Below, one piece after another: positions 26,386-36,761 of a DNA stretch of 37,712 nucleotides; the stretch's first letter is position 1; the number at the start of each line of letters is the position of its first letter. The notes beneath the pieces were generated by a model, which was not told where the DNA came from, made no database searches, and worked only from the letters and a program-made list of their open reading frames with translations. Location of the stretch: the NCBI GenBank assembly GCA_938045955.1, contig CALIBK010000161.1:1-37712 (forward strand). Direction: 5' to 3'. Source of the DNA: an uncultured bacterium. Its GTDB lineage: Bacteria > Desulfobacterota > BSN033 > UBA1163. Made by a program: the position numbers and the translations under genes.

Positions 26386-27080
26386 AGAGAGTTTCGATCG
26401 TTGATCGATTAAAGAAAGAAGGAAGAACCATTTTAACCGAGATAGAAGCAAAAACCTTTCTCAAACAGGAAGGAATCCCCGTTATAGAGACCCGTCTTTC
26501 GAAGACACCAAAAGAAGCGATTTCTATCTCCCAGAGGATAGGATTTCCTGTGGTACTAAAAATTTCATCTCCCGAGATTCTCCATAAGAGTGAGGCGGGA
26601 GGAGTAAAGCTCTCTTTAAAGAATGCTCAGGAGGTGAAGGTTGCTTATGATGAGATCATGGAGGCTACACGAAAAAAGTATCCTCGAGCAACGATTCATG
26701 GAGTCACGGTTCAAAAAATGGCTAAACCCGGAACGGAAGTCATAGTCGGGACGGGTAAAGATCCTCAGTTCGGGCCTTTTATCATGTTTGGACTGGGAGG
26801 AATCTTTGTCGAACTCCTAAAAGACGTCTCGTTTCGAATCATCCCTATCACCAGAAGGGATGCCCGGGAGATGATCGGAGAGATCAAAGGTTATCCCCTC
26901 TTATTAGGATATCGGGGAAGGGAGTCCGTGAGTCTCTCAGCTCTGGAAGAAATCCTCTTAAAGGTTTCTCAGTTGATTGAGAAATACCCCGAGATCAAAG
27001 AATTGGAGCTCAATCCTCTTTTTGCTTACAAAAATAGAGTCTTGGGGATCGATGCGAGGATCCTCCTGGAGGGGCCATGA
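26382..27080 (+). CDS. ADP-forming acyl-CoA synthetase, beta (ATP-grasp) subunit
   Basis: ILHKSEAGGVKLSL, FGPFIMFGLGGIFVELLKDVSFRI, ELNPLFAY; overlaps the alpha gene by 4 nt. Confidence 0.88.
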   Translation: MKRVSIVDRLKKEGRTILTEIEAKTFLKQEGIPVIETRLSKTPKEAISISQRIGFPVVLKISSPEILHKSEAGGVKLSLKNAQEVKVAYDEIMEATRKKYPRATIHGVTVQKMAKPGTEVIVGTGKDPQFGPFIMFGLGGIFVELLKDVSFRIIPITRRDAREMIGEIKGYPLLLGYRGRESVSLSALEEILLKVSQLIEKYPEIKELELNPLFAYKNRVLGIDARILLEGP

Positions 27081-27208
27081 AGCAAACTCCAAGGGCCTGC
27101 AAAGCCCATTATTACGGGATCTCCTAATCAGAGGAACTCGAAGAAAAGGAAGACTCTGGATCGAGGGGAAGATGCTTCGTTTTACGGGTCCTCCGATATT
27201 CTCCATCC

Positions 27209-27286
27209 TTAACCCTTCCCATTTCCTTCATTTTTGAAAACCTTTTTACAATACCCGCAATTAACATGTCCATGGCCTCGTTTCAA
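27209..27286 (-). CDS. Possible 25-aa CxxC mini-protein
   Basis: TTG start preceded by AAGGAG with 8-nt spacing; MKRGHGHVNCGYCKKVFKNEGNGKG then TAA. Confidence 0.2.
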   Translation of the reverse strand: MKRGHGHVNCGYCKKVFKNEGNGKG

Positions 27287-27364
27287 GAGAAGGTCTCCTT
27301 TGAGATTTGATTTTCAATCGGACGGGTTTTAGAATTCAATCATTTCGCAGATGGATGAAGAGGG

Positions 27365-28531
27365 TTGAATAAAAAAATCCTGGCCATTCTCAGCTCTGCC
27401 CATTTTGTCACGGACTTGAATCAGGGAGCTCTTCCTGCACTTCTCCCTTTCTTTAAAGAAGCCTTAAATCTTTCTTATACCATTTCAGGAACCATTGTCC
27501 TATCGTCCAATCTTACCTCTTCCATCATTCAGCCTATCTTTGGACATCTTTCAGATAGAAGGCAGATCGAGTGGCTCCTTCCTCTGGCGCCTCTCATTGC
27601 CTGTGTGGGAATCTCTCTCACGGGATTGACCCAGACCTACTCCCTCCTGATTACCTGTGTCGTTCTCAGCGGGATCGGAGTTGCCGGTTTTCATCCTGAA
27701 GGATTTAAGACTGCCCACTTTTTTACAGGAGAGAAGAAAGCCACAGGAATGTCCTTCTTTGCGGTAGGTGGAAACTTGGGGATTGCCATCGGTCCTCTCT
27801 GGGGGATGCTTCTGGTGACCTCCTTTACCCTTAAAGGAACCCTGGCCATGATCCTGCCTGGAATCCTTATCTCAATAATTCTCTTCGTTCATCTGGGGAA
27901 AATTTCAACTCCTGTAAAGAGTTTCTCTAAAGAGGTCTCAGGGCGAAAAAAGGGTCCCCTCTCCAGAGATCAGAAACTCTCTTTCTTTTTTCTTGTTCTT
28001 ACGGCTACGATTCGGGCCTGGACCCATTTTGGTCTTGCCACCTTTATTCCATTCTACTATATCAATTACCTCAAAGGGAATCCCATTTATGCAGGAAAAC
28101 TCATTTCCACCTTTCTTATCTCAGGATCCATAGGAACTCTTCTGGGTGCTCCCATCGCAGATCGAATTGGTCATAAGCGGTTCTTGCTGGCCACCTTGAT
28201 CCTCTCTTTTTTCTTGCTTCTCCTTTTTCATCAAAGCAGCGGTTGGTGGATCTTCATCTTTCTGGGACTCTCAGGAATGGTTCTCATCTCCTCCTTTGCA
28301 ATTACCACCGTCATGGCTCAAACCTTGCTTCCCCAACACTTAGGAATGGCTTCAGGAATGATGGTTGGATTTACGATGAGCGCTGGAGGAATGGGGGTTA
28401 CCCTCCTTGGGGTCATCTCTGATCTCTGGGGGGTTCCTATGGCCATGAAGGTGATCCTTCTTCTTCCATTGATTGCTTTTGGGGTAGGATGGATGGTAAA
28501 GTATCCTCTCAGATTAAAGGAGGAGAGATGA
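27365..28531 (+). CDS. MFS transporter, fosmidomycin-resistance (Fsr)-like
   Basis: TTG start; SSAHFVTDLNQGALPALLPFF, IIQPIFGHLSDRR, 12-TM pattern. Confidence 0.85.
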   Translation: MNKKILAILSSAHFVTDLNQGALPALLPFFKEALNLSYTISGTIVLSSNLTSSIIQPIFGHLSDRRQIEWLLPLAPLIACVGISLTGLTQTYSLLITCVVLSGIGVAGFHPEGFKTAHFFTGEKKATGMSFFAVGGNLGIAIGPLWGMLLVTSFTLKGTLAMILPGILISIILFVHLGKISTPVKSFSKEVSGRKKGPLSRDQKLSFFFLVLTATIRAWTHFGLATFIPFYYINYLKGNPIYAGKLISTFLISGSIGTLLGAPIADRIGHKRFLLATLILSFFLLLLFHQSSGWWIFIFLGLSGMVLISSFAITTVMAQTLLPQHLGMASGMMVGFTMSAGGMGVTLLGVISDLWGVPMAMKVILLLPLIAFGVGWMVKYPLRLKEER

Positions 28532-29490
28532 TGACCATTCTGGTCACAGGAGGAGCAGGCTTCATTGGTTTCCATCTGTGTGAACGACTTCTTAGGGAGG
28601 GCTATCGGGTCATCTGCTTTGACAATTTTGATCCTTTTTATGATCCAAACCTAAAGATCAGAAATGTCGAAGAGCTCACCCTGAGATTTCCCGAAACCTT
28701 CTCTCTCGTTACAGGAGATATTCGAAACCGGGATCATTTAAAAGAGACCTTTCAAACCGAAAGGATCGATCTGGTTTTTCATCTGGCTGCCAAAGCTGGG
28801 GTCCGGCCCTCCCTGTTAGAGCCTCAGCTCTATGAAGAGGTCAATCTCCGGGGAACGATATTTCTGCTGGAAACATGCAAAGGGTTTGGCGTAAAAAAAT
28901 TCATTTTTGCCTCCTCCTCCTCGGTTTACGGGGAGAGCAGTCAAGTCCCTTTTTCTGAAGAGGACCCCGACCTTAGACCCATTTCTCCCTATGGGGTGAC
29001 TAAAAGGGCTGGGGAACTTATTTGTTACTGCTATCATTATCTCTATCAGATGGAGGTGGCCTGTCTTCGAATCTTTACAGCCTATGGCCCGAGGCAGAGG
29101 CCTGAAATGGCCATCCATAAGTTTACCGCCTTGATGGATCAGGGTGAGGAAATTCCAGTATACGGGGATGGATCCTCCCGGAGGGATTACACTTATATCG
29201 ATGATCTCATCGATGGGATGATGGCAGTGCTTGAGCATCACCAGGGTTTTGAGATTTATAACCTTGGAGAATCTCGAACGACTTCCCTCAACGAGCTGAT
29301 CCATCTCATTGAAGAGGCTTTAGGGAAGAGGGCTAAGATTCAGAGATTGGAGCCACAGAAAGGAGATGTCTCCCTGACCTATGCTGATATTCGGAAGGCT
29401 AAACAGAGGTTAGGATATCAGCCCAAAATCAGTATAGAAGAAGGAATCAGAAGATTTGTCCGATGGTATAAGGAGAGAAAAAGGATCTAA
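28528..29490 (+). CDS. NAD-dependent sugar-nucleotide epimerase/dehydratase
   Basis: Start moved to ATG 28528 (AAAGGAGGAGAG RBS): TILVTGGAGFIGFHLCERLL, FASSSSVYG, YGVTKRAGE; overlaps the MFS stop. Confidence 0.93.
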   Translation: MMTILVTGGAGFIGFHLCERLLREGYRVICFDNFDPFYDPNLKIRNVEELTLRFPETFSLVTGDIRNRDHLKETFQTERIDLVFHLAAKAGVRPSLLEPQLYEEVNLRGTIFLLETCKGFGVKKFIFASSSSVYGESSQVPFSEEDPDLRPISPYGVTKRAGELICYCYHYLYQMEVACLRIFTAYGPRQRPEMAIHKFTALMDQGEEIPVYGDGSSRRDYTYIDDLIDGMMAVLEHHQGFEIYNLGESRTTSLNELIHLIEEALGKRAKIQRLEPQKGDVSLTYADIRKAKQRLGYQPKISIEEGIRRFVRWYKERKRI

Positions 29491-29553
29491 TCCTTTGGGA
29501 GGAGAAAAGAGATAATCCTTTAATTCGGTGGTTCAAAAGGGAATGACTCAAAA

Positions 29554-31065
29554 TCAGGAAGGGAAGTAGATTCTCCAGAGAGTCCCTGAAGGAGTATCCT
29601 CGAGGGCAATTCCTTTTGAAAGAAGAAGGTTTCGAATTTCGTCAGCCTTTTTCCAGTCCCTCTTTTTTCTTGCCTGATTTCTCTCTTCGACGAGTGCGAG
29701 AATCTCTTTCTCGGTCAGGCCGAGTCTTTTCAGCCCTCTCTCCCTCTGTTGTTGAAGATAGACTTCGGGATCTTCCTGAAATAATCCCAAGACCCACCCT
29801 ATTTTTTTAAAGTGACGATACCCTCTGGATAGAAGAGGAAGAAGTTCTTGGGAGGGGTTTTTAGAATAAAGGTCCAGAATGGCGTTCAGAGATCTCTGCA
29901 AGTCATGGAAATAACCTAAAGCCTGAGCCGTGTTGAAATCATCATCCATGGCCTCCTTGAATCTATCTGGAAAGGTCTCGATCCTTCCGGCCAACTCCTT
30001 GAGAGGGGCTTCTTCCATCATGGTTTTCTTCTTCGATGAGGAGAGGTTCGAGATTTCTTCTGGGAGAGGAAAGGGAATATTTTCTTTAATCCCTTTGAGA
30101 GTTGAATAGAATCGATCCAGGGCGACCTGACTTTCCCTCAAACCTTCTTCAGAATAGTCTACCGGATTTCTATAATGATGGGAAAGAAGGAAGAGTCGAA
30201 GGACTTCAGGATGCCAGTGGTCAAGGATCTCTTTGATTGTCAGGATGTTTCCGAGGGATTTTGACATCTTCTCTTTGTTGATGTTTACAAATCCGTTATG
30301 GATCCAATAGAGTGCAAAGGGTTTTCCTGTGGCTGCCTCCGATTGAGCGATTTCATTTTCGTGGTGAGGGAAAATGAGATCTTTCCCACCCCCATGGATG
30401 TCGAAAGTTTCCCCCAGATGCTTCTGACTCATCACCGAACATTCGATATGCCATCCGGGTCTTCCTTTTCCCCAAGGACTCTCCCAGAAGGGTTCGCCCG
30501 GTTTACTCGCTTTCCACAGAGCAAAATCCAGAGGATTTTCCTTCTTTTCGTCGATCTCCACCCTTGCTCCTGCCTTCATCTCCTCTAAATTTCTTCTGGA
30601 GAGTTTCCCATAGTCCTTGAATTTTTCTACAGAGAAAAAGACATTTCCATCTCTCTCATAGGCATATCCTTTCTGGATCAGGGTAGAAATGAGATGGATC
30701 ATTTCAGAGATATGATCGGTGGCCCGGGGTTCCACGGTGGGTCTCTCGAGGCCCAATCGCCCCATATCGGTATAGAACTCTTTAATATATCTGTCTGCAA
30801 TCGTTTTATAGTCCACCCCTTCTTCGTTGGCTCGTCTAATGATTTTATCATCGATATCCGTAAAGTTCCGGACATAGGTGACCTCATACCCTCGATATCG
30901 AAGGTATCGATAGATGATATCGAAGACAATCGCTGATCTGGCATGACCAATATGACAGAGGTCATAGACAGTCACTCCACAGACATACATTCCTATCCTA
31001 TTCTCGTGGAGTGGGACAAACTCCTCTTTTCTTCCCGAAAGGGTATTATAAATTCTAAGAGACAT
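29554..31065 (-). CDS. cysS: Cysteinyl-tRNA synthetase
   Basis: [36 protein letters not shown]. Confidence 0.98.
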   Translation of the reverse strand: MSLRIYNTLSGRKEEFVPLHENRIGMYVCGVTVYDLCHIGHARSAIVFDIIYRYLRYRGYEVTYVRNFTDIDDKIIRRANEEGVDYKTIADRYIKEFYTDMGRLGLERPTVEPRATDHISEMIHLISTLIQKGYAYERDGNVFFSVEKFKDYGKLSRRNLEEMKAGARVEIDEKKENPLDFALWKASKPGEPFWESPWGKGRPGWHIECSVMSQKHLGETFDIHGGGKDLIFPHHENEIAQSEAATGKPFALYWIHNGFVNINKEKMSKSLGNILTIKEILDHWHPEVLRLFLLSHHYRNPVDYSEEGLRESQVALDRFYSTLKGIKENIPFPLPEEISNLSSSKKKTMMEEAPLKELAGRIETFPDRFKEAMDDDFNTAQALGYFHDLQRSLNAILDLYSKNPSQELLPLLSRGYRHFKKIGWVLGLFQEDPEVYLQQQRERGLKRLGLTEKEILALVEERNQARKKRDWKKADEIRNLLLSKGIALEDTPSGTLWRIYFPS

Positions 31066-31086
31066 CGACTCCTTACTCCTTCCTTT

Positions 31087-32538
31087 TTAGGGGTCCTCTC
31101 CTTCGAGAGCTATTTTCAGGCGTTTCATCACTCTTTCCTGTCCGAGAAGGGGGAGGATTTTGGCTAATTCTGGTCCTTTCATCTTTCCTGTGATTCCCGC
31201 ACGGAGAGGAGCATAAAGGGATTTCCCTTTATGACCCGTCCTCTCCTCAACCTTGAGGAGAAGGGAAGCCCAGCTCCCTTCCCCTTTTTTAGGGGATTCC
31301 TTTAAGATAGCATAAATCTCTTGAAGGATTTTTTGATTCTCAGGATGTTTGAGAATCTTCTTTGCCTCCTCTTCAATCGCAAATTTTTCGTCAAAGAAAA
31401 TCCCCAGATATTCCTCTACTTGAGAAAGAACGGTGATATTCTCCTTCAGAAGGGAAATCACCTCCAATAAGTATTTTTTTTCACATTGATCTACCTTAAT
31501 CCCCGCCTTTTCAAGAGATGGGGTCAATAGGGTGAGCAGCCGATTCTCATTCATTTTTCGAATATAGTGGCTGTTTAACCACTCCAATTTCTGCCGGGAG
31601 TGAATTGGGGCGTTCCTCGAAAGAGAGGAAAGAGAGAATTCCTCTCGTAATTTTTCTATGGTAAAGAATTCTTCTTTTGAGGGAGGAGTCCAACCCAAGA
31701 GGAAGAGATAGTTGAGAAGGGCTTCAGGTAAAAAGCCTTCTTGCCGATAATGAGCAACCGCTGTGGCACCGTGGCGTTTACTTAAAGGGGTTCGATCTGG
31801 TCCAAGGATGAGAGGATGATGGGCAAATTGAGGGGGTTCCCAGCCGAAGGCTCGGTAAAGAAGGATCTGCCGGGGAGTATTGGAGAGATGGTCATCTCCT
31901 CGGATGACATGGGTGATCTCCATCAAGTGATCATCAATGACACAGGCAAAATTATAATCCGCTATTCCATATGAGCGGATAATGATAAAATCACCGATTC
32001 CACTTAATTCAAAACTCATTTTTCCGTGGATGAGATCTTCAAAGAGGACAGTTCCCCTCCCCACAGGAAATCGAAGGACAAAAGGGACCCCTTCAGATTC
32101 CTTTTCGGAGATCTCTTTCCGGGTAAGGAGACGACATTTTCCGTCGTATCTTGGCATCAATCCTTGAGAGAGTTGTTCCTTTCGCAAGGCTTCAAGCCTT
32201 TCGCGGGAGCAGAAACATTTATAAGCCTTTCCTTCCTGAAGTAATTGTTCTCCAAATTGACGATAAAGAGAGATCCTTTGAGATTGGCGATAAGGACCGT
32301 AGGACCCTTTTCCATCTGGGCCTTCGTCCCATTCAATCCCTAACCATCTTAAATCTTCCAGAATGGCTTGAACGAAAGCTTCCGATGAACGTTCCGCATC
32401 GGTATCTTCAATTCGGAGAATGAATCGACCCCTCTCTCGTTTAGCAAACACGTAATTGAAAAGGGCAGTTCGGGCATTCCCAATATGGAGGAGCCCTGTG
32501 GGAGCGGGAGCAAAACGAACTCGGACAGTAGGAGCCAT
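31087..32538 (-). CDS. gltX: Glutamyl-tRNA synthetase
   Basis: VRFAPAPTGLLHIGNARTALFNY, RIEDTDAERS, LSKRHGATAV. Confidence 0.98.
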   Translation of the reverse strand: MAPTVRVRFAPAPTGLLHIGNARTALFNYVFAKRERGRFILRIEDTDAERSSEAFVQAILEDLRWLGIEWDEGPDGKGSYGPYRQSQRISLYRQFGEQLLQEGKAYKCFCSRERLEALRKEQLSQGLMPRYDGKCRLLTRKEISEKESEGVPFVLRFPVGRGTVLFEDLIHGKMSFELSGIGDFIIIRSYGIADYNFACVIDDHLMEITHVIRGDDHLSNTPRQILLYRAFGWEPPQFAHHPLILGPDRTPLSKRHGATAVAHYRQEGFLPEALLNYLFLLGWTPPSKEEFFTIEKLREEFSLSSLSRNAPIHSRQKLEWLNSHYIRKMNENRLLTLLTPSLEKAGIKVDQCEKKYLLEVISLLKENITVLSQVEEYLGIFFDEKFAIEEEAKKILKHPENQKILQEIYAILKESPKKGEGSWASLLLKVEERTGHKGKSLYAPLRAGITGKMKGPELAKILPLLGQERVMKRLKIALEGEDP

Positions 32539-32570
32539 TAGTGTTTATCAGATTCTCTAAAGGATTTTCT

Positions 32571-33068
32571 TTAGAGAGAGGATTGGGAGGAGTCAGGAGC
32601 CTCCTGAACTAAAACAATAGCATAGGCAGCGATTCCTTCTCCCCTCCCGGCAAAACCTAACCCTTCGGTCGTCGTTGCCTTTATACTAATCCTTCCCGAT
32701 TCCATCTCTAAGATCTCCGAAATCATTTTTATCATCTTCGGGAAATATTCGAGGAGTTTTGGTTTCTCAGCAACAATCGTTGTATCGATGTTTAAGATTT
32801 GGAATCCTTTCTCTTTAACCATCCCGAAGACTTTTTTCAAGAGGAGGAGACTCGGGATATTTCGGTATTGGGGGTCCGTATCTGGAAAGTGACGCCCGAT
32901 ATCTCCCTCTGCAATCGCCCCGAGGAGGGCATCACAAATGGCATGTGTAAGAACATCCGCATCGGAGTGACCCTGAAGGCCAAGGAGATAAGGGATTCTT
33001 ACTCCCCCTAAGATAAGGGGACGGTTAGGAACTAAGGGGTGGACATCATAACCAAATCCCATCCTCAT
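32571..33068 (-). CDS. ispF: 2-C-methyl-D-erythritol 2,4-cyclodiphosphate synthase
   Basis: MRMGFGYDVHPLV, GHSDADVLTHAICDALLGA, IKATTTEGLGFAGRGEGIAAYA. Confidence 0.98.
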   Translation of the reverse strand: MRMGFGYDVHPLVPNRPLILGGVRIPYLLGLQGHSDADVLTHAICDALLGAIAEGDIGRHFPDTDPQYRNIPSLLLLKKVFGMVKEKGFQILNIDTTIVAEKPKLLEYFPKMIKMISEILEMESGRISIKATTTEGLGFAGRGEGIAAYAIVLVQEAPDSSQSSL

Positions 33069-33778
33069 CTCTCTTCCCCATTTGATTTAGATGCCATCTG
33101 AAGAATGAGCTGGGCAAGCATCAGATCCTCCTGGGTCGTAATTTTAATATTGGAATAAGAACCTGGAAGGAGGTGGACCTTGATCCCTAATCTCTCCACA
33201 AGGGTGGCGTCATCAGGAACAGACATTTCTTCAAGAGCAGGAGTGAAGTAGGCTTTTCGAAGAATGGAGGCCTGAAAAGCCTGGGGGGTTTGAACCTGCC
33301 AGAGAGAAGATCTTTCTAATGTATGGAGCACGATTCCATCCGAGGTCGCCATCTTGATGGTATCCTTCACAGGTACTCCCACCACTGCAGCTCCCGAGCG
33401 GGTAGCTTCTTCAATGGAGGCCTCAATCATTTCCTCAGTCACAAAAGGACGAACCCCATCATGAATGACGACGATCTCCGTATCCTCGGGTAAAGCCTCA
33501 ATCCCTTTTTTTACAGAATCCTGTCTCCGTTTTCCTCCCGGGATAATTTTTAACACCTTTTGATAATGATAAGGTTCGATCACTTCTTTCAGACAGTACT
33601 CCAGATCCTCCTCTCCCACCACGACCAGGATGAAACGAATAAGGGGGCATCTTTCGAAAGAGGCAAGGGTATGGCTCAGGATAGGTTTCCCGCCAAGAGA
33701 GAGAAACTGTTTCTTCCTCACCCCCCCAAGACGCTGGCCTTTCCCTGCAGAGACAATAATCGCATCCGATTTAATCAA
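33065..33778 (-). CDS. ispD: 2-C-methyl-D-erythritol 4-phosphate cytidylyltransferase
   Basis: IIVSAGKGQRLGGVRKKQFLSLGGKPIL, VVIHDGVRPFV, QVQTPQAFQ; overlaps ispF by 4 nt. Confidence 0.98.
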   Translation of the reverse strand: MIKSDAIIVSAGKGQRLGGVRKKQFLSLGGKPILSHTLASFERCPLIRFILVVVGEEDLEYCLKEVIEPYHYQKVLKIIPGGKRRQDSVKKGIEALPEDTEIVVIHDGVRPFVTEEMIEASIEEATRSGAAVVGVPVKDTIKMATSDGIVLHTLERSSLWQVQTPQAFQASILRKAYFTPALEEMSVPDDATLVERLGIKVHLLPGSYSNIKITTQEDLMLAQLILQMASKSNGEER

Positions 33779-33803
33779 GGGTGGCTTCTTCCTGCAGTTC
33801 TAT

Positions 33804-34865
33804 TTAATAATCCGTATGGAAGGAGTAATAATAATCTTTCCCCCGGCTCTCCCGGGCCGCTTCTTCTTTTAATTTTGCAAAGATCATCCTTCCCGCAGGG
33901 GTCTGAAGCACACTGGTTACCACAACATCCACATTTTTACCGATCTGTCTTCGACCGTTGTCCACCACAATCATGGTCCCATCATCGAGATAAGCCACAC
34001 CTTGACCGGTCTCTTTCCCCTCTTTTAAGATCTTCACATTGATTTCTTCTCCTGGGAGAACGACTGGCCTCAAGGAATTGGCAAGGGCATTGATGTTCAG
34101 GACTTCAATCCCCTGGAGTTCGGCTACTTTATTGAGGTTAGAATCATTGGTGACAATTTTCCCACCTACCTGTTTCGCCAGTTCGATCAATTTAGCATCT
34201 ACCTCTCGGACAGAGGCATAATCGGTATCAATGATCTGGACATCGGTGTTTGTCTGCTTCTGTAAATGATTCAGAATTTCCAGGCCTCTCTTTCCCCGCG
34301 TCCGTTTGATAGGATCCGAGGAGTCTGCAATGCGTTGAAGTTCATTGAGAATAAAAGTGGGGATGATAAGGGTCCCTTCAAGGAAGCCTGTTTCTGCAAT
34401 ATCAGCAATTCGACCATCAATAATCACACTCGTGTCAAGAATTTTCGGAGGTCCCCCCCTGGAGGAAAGTTTGGTAAAGGGTCTTCCTCCTACAGGGTGA
34501 AACTCTTCCCCTTTTTTTAACCCGATTCGAAGACCAATATACCCACAAGTCCCATAGAGGAGAGCGGAAAAGGGGAGAGATAAAGGTGATGTTCCGATCA
34601 GACGGGAGAAAAAGATACCAAAAATGAGATAAGCCATGATCAATCCCAATCCTAACCCGATAAAACTCCCTAAAAGGCATCGGAGAGGGATCTTCTTTAA
34701 TCTCTCCTCAATAAGGAGAGTGAGGCCGGCCAGGATCACTCCTCCGAGTCCCCCGATTAAAGGCATGTGAGGAGAAGGGGAGAGAGATTTCATGAATTCG
34801 AATCCTCCCCATCCACAGACAAAGAATAAGATAAGGCGAATAATCCAGACCTCCATTGTTTTCAC
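33804..34865 (-). CDS. PIN/TRAM-domain membrane protein (YacL-like)
   Basis: N-terminal TMs; [35 protein letters not shown]-terminal TRAM-like [30 protein letters not shown]. Confidence 0.93.
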   Translation of the reverse strand: MKTMEVWIIRLILFFVCGWGGFEFMKSLSPSPHMPLIGGLGGVILAGLTLLIEERLKKIPLRCLLGSFIGLGLGLIMAYLIFGIFFSRLIGTSPLSLPFSALLYGTCGYIGLRIGLKKGEEFHPVGGRPFTKLSSRGGPPKILDTSVIIDGRIADIAETGFLEGTLIIPTFILNELQRIADSSDPIKRTRGKRGLEILNHLQKQTNTDVQIIDTDYASVREVDAKLIELAKQVGGKIVTNDSNLNKVAELQGIEVLNINALANSLRPVVLPGEEINVKILKEGKETGQGVAYLDDGTMIVVDNGRRQIGKNVDVVVTSVLQTPAGRMIFAKLKEEAARESRGKDYYYSFHTDY

Positions 34866-34926
34866 CTCCTTTCATGAGAGAAATAGATTCTAAATAGGGA
34901 GAAGATAGGAGAGGTAGGGATGAATC

Positions 34927-35409
34927 TTAAGACCCAAAGATTGCCTTGATCTCCCTTAAGATTTCAGATTCTTTGACCTCTCGGGCAATAGCCAGTTCTT
35001 TTACCAAAAGATTTTTGGCCATATCAAGGATCTTTTTCTCTCCAAAGGAGAGCTCTTTTTCGTTTTTAAGGAGATGAAGATCTCTTAAAACCTCTGCAAT
35101 CTCGTAAATTGAGCCCGTGTTAATCTTTTCCATATATTCTCGATACCTTCGATTCCAGGTCTGGTTGTCGATCGTGACATCGTGGTTCTTTAGAATCTCC
35201 ATCACTTTTCGGACGTCAATTTTTCTGATCACTGTTCGTAAGCCTGCAGATTTCACATTATCTTTGGGAACCATGATGGTCATTCCATTGTCTACAAACC
35301 GGAGGATATAAAAGATCTGCTCCTTTCCAGAGATTCTTTTCGTTTCGATGGCTTCAATGACTCCAACCCCATGACCCGGATATACTGCTTTATCCCCTAC
35401 TTGGAACAT
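34927..35409 (-). CDS. CarD family transcriptional regulator
   Basis: MFQVGDKAVYPGHGVGVIEAIE...YILRFVDNGMTIMVPKDNVKSAGLR. Confidence 0.93.
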   Translation of the reverse strand: MFQVGDKAVYPGHGVGVIEAIETKRISGKEQIFYILRFVDNGMTIMVPKDNVKSAGLRTVIRKIDVRKVMEILKNHDVTIDNQTWNRRYREYMEKINTGSIYEIAEVLRDLHLLKNEKELSFGEKKILDMAKNLLVKELAIAREVKESEILREIKAIFGS

Positions 35410-35500
35410 AGAATTATACCTCCTTCCTCATCTTCTCCCTACAGAAAGGTCACCTTTATGAAGATGGATTTAAAATTCAATGAGAGGGTTGTAGGATAGA

Positions 35501-36637
35501 TCAGGACCCTTCTGTATTGACTAATTTTATAATATCCATCGTCTCGGGTTTCTGTCCTTGAATCCAATGACCCATGGAGGCATCGATTCCCAAATAGGCT
35601 GAAATCTGAATCCTTCCCTTGACCTCCTTTCGCTCCTCGTGACTCCCTATTGGAAGAACCTCCATCACATCACCAATCTTTAAACCACTCAGTTTTCCTG
35701 CATTAATATAGACTTCTCTCCCCTCCACCTTGGCAATCCGTCCATACCATTCAACCTTATCAAGTTCTTTAGAGAGATCCCGGGCTAAATCACTTAAAGC
35801 AATCTCAATGGCTTTAGATTTCGCCTTTTCTTCAGCAAAGGTCCCTTTCACTTTGGTGGCAATGAGGGGGTTTTGGGCGGAAAGAGTCTTTATCATCTTT
35901 CCATGTCGGGTTTCAAAGATTCTCGCTTCAATCTGGATGATCGACGAGGCAAGCTCCTCCAGGTCCTTTGGTCCTTTTGCAGTAAACATATAGGGACCGG
36001 AAAGCTGGCCGGTGACCACTGCATGAATCCCAAAGGCTTCGTTTAAAAGTCGTAAGCCTTTCTCAGTCTCCAATTCTCTTTCGGAAAGCCCTCTTTTTTC
36101 AAAGAATTCTTTTACCAGTGGATAGTCTATAAAAATAAGATGCGGAGTTTTTTGTGAGATCTCTTTAATCAATTTTTCGGCCATCCAGTCTCCAAATACC
36201 TCTTCGTCCGAAGAGGTCCTATCATCGAAGTGGGCAATGAGCACTTTCTTTTTTAATAAAGGAATAGGTGGAAGGGGGATCGTCCGGAAAGCGTCCGATT
36301 TTATAGTAAGAGATTGGGGGGGAGAGGAAAGGGTGATTTGACTCTCTTCTTTTTGGGCTGATGGAAGAAGATAGGATTCTTTATTGCTTAGGTATTCCTC
36401 TATAGGGATATAAATGTATTTAGGTTTATTGGGATCTTGTTTGGTCTCTGGATTAAGGACCTTTACGTACTCCAATCTATCGATGATCACGATTTCTTTA
36501 TCTACTAACTCTTTCATTTTTGCCTTATGAGGAGGCCCCTTCTTGATGGGAAACCAGGAGGGGGTGGAACAGGCAAAAATAAAAATAGGAAGGATGAAAA
36601 GGACGAAAAATGGATACTTAGCTTTTTTCAAATCCAT
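35501..36637 (-). CDS. Lipoprotein with CsgG/FlgT-like domain
   Basis: Lipobox-like FIFACSTP; KVLIAHFDDRTSSDEEVFGDWMAEKLIKEI; C-terminal GREVYINAGKLSGLKIGDVMEVL. Confidence 0.55.
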   Translation of the reverse strand: MDLKKAKYPFFVLFILPIFIFACSTPSWFPIKKGPPHKAKMKELVDKEIVIIDRLEYVKVLNPETKQDPNKPKYIYIPIEEYLSNKESYLLPSAQKEESQITLSSPPQSLTIKSDAFRTIPLPPIPLLKKKVLIAHFDDRTSSDEEVFGDWMAEKLIKEISQKTPHLIFIDYPLVKEFFEKRGLSERELETEKGLRLLNEAFGIHAVVTGQLSGPYMFTAKGPKDLEELASSIIQIEARIFETRHGKMIKTLSAQNPLIATKVKGTFAEEKAKSKAIEIALSDLARDLSKELDKVEWYGRIAKVEGREVYINAGKLSGLKIGDVMEVLPIGSHEERKEVKGRIQISAYLGIDASMGHWIQGQKPETMDIIKLVNTEGS

Positions 36638-36761
36638 CTTTCCTTTTTATTTTAATAAATTATATCCTAAAAAAGTTAAAAAATCAATTAAAGAAGTGGA
36701 AATTTGTGAAAAAAATATACAAAGTTTAATTGTTTTTTAACCATTTGTTATTTTTAATTTA

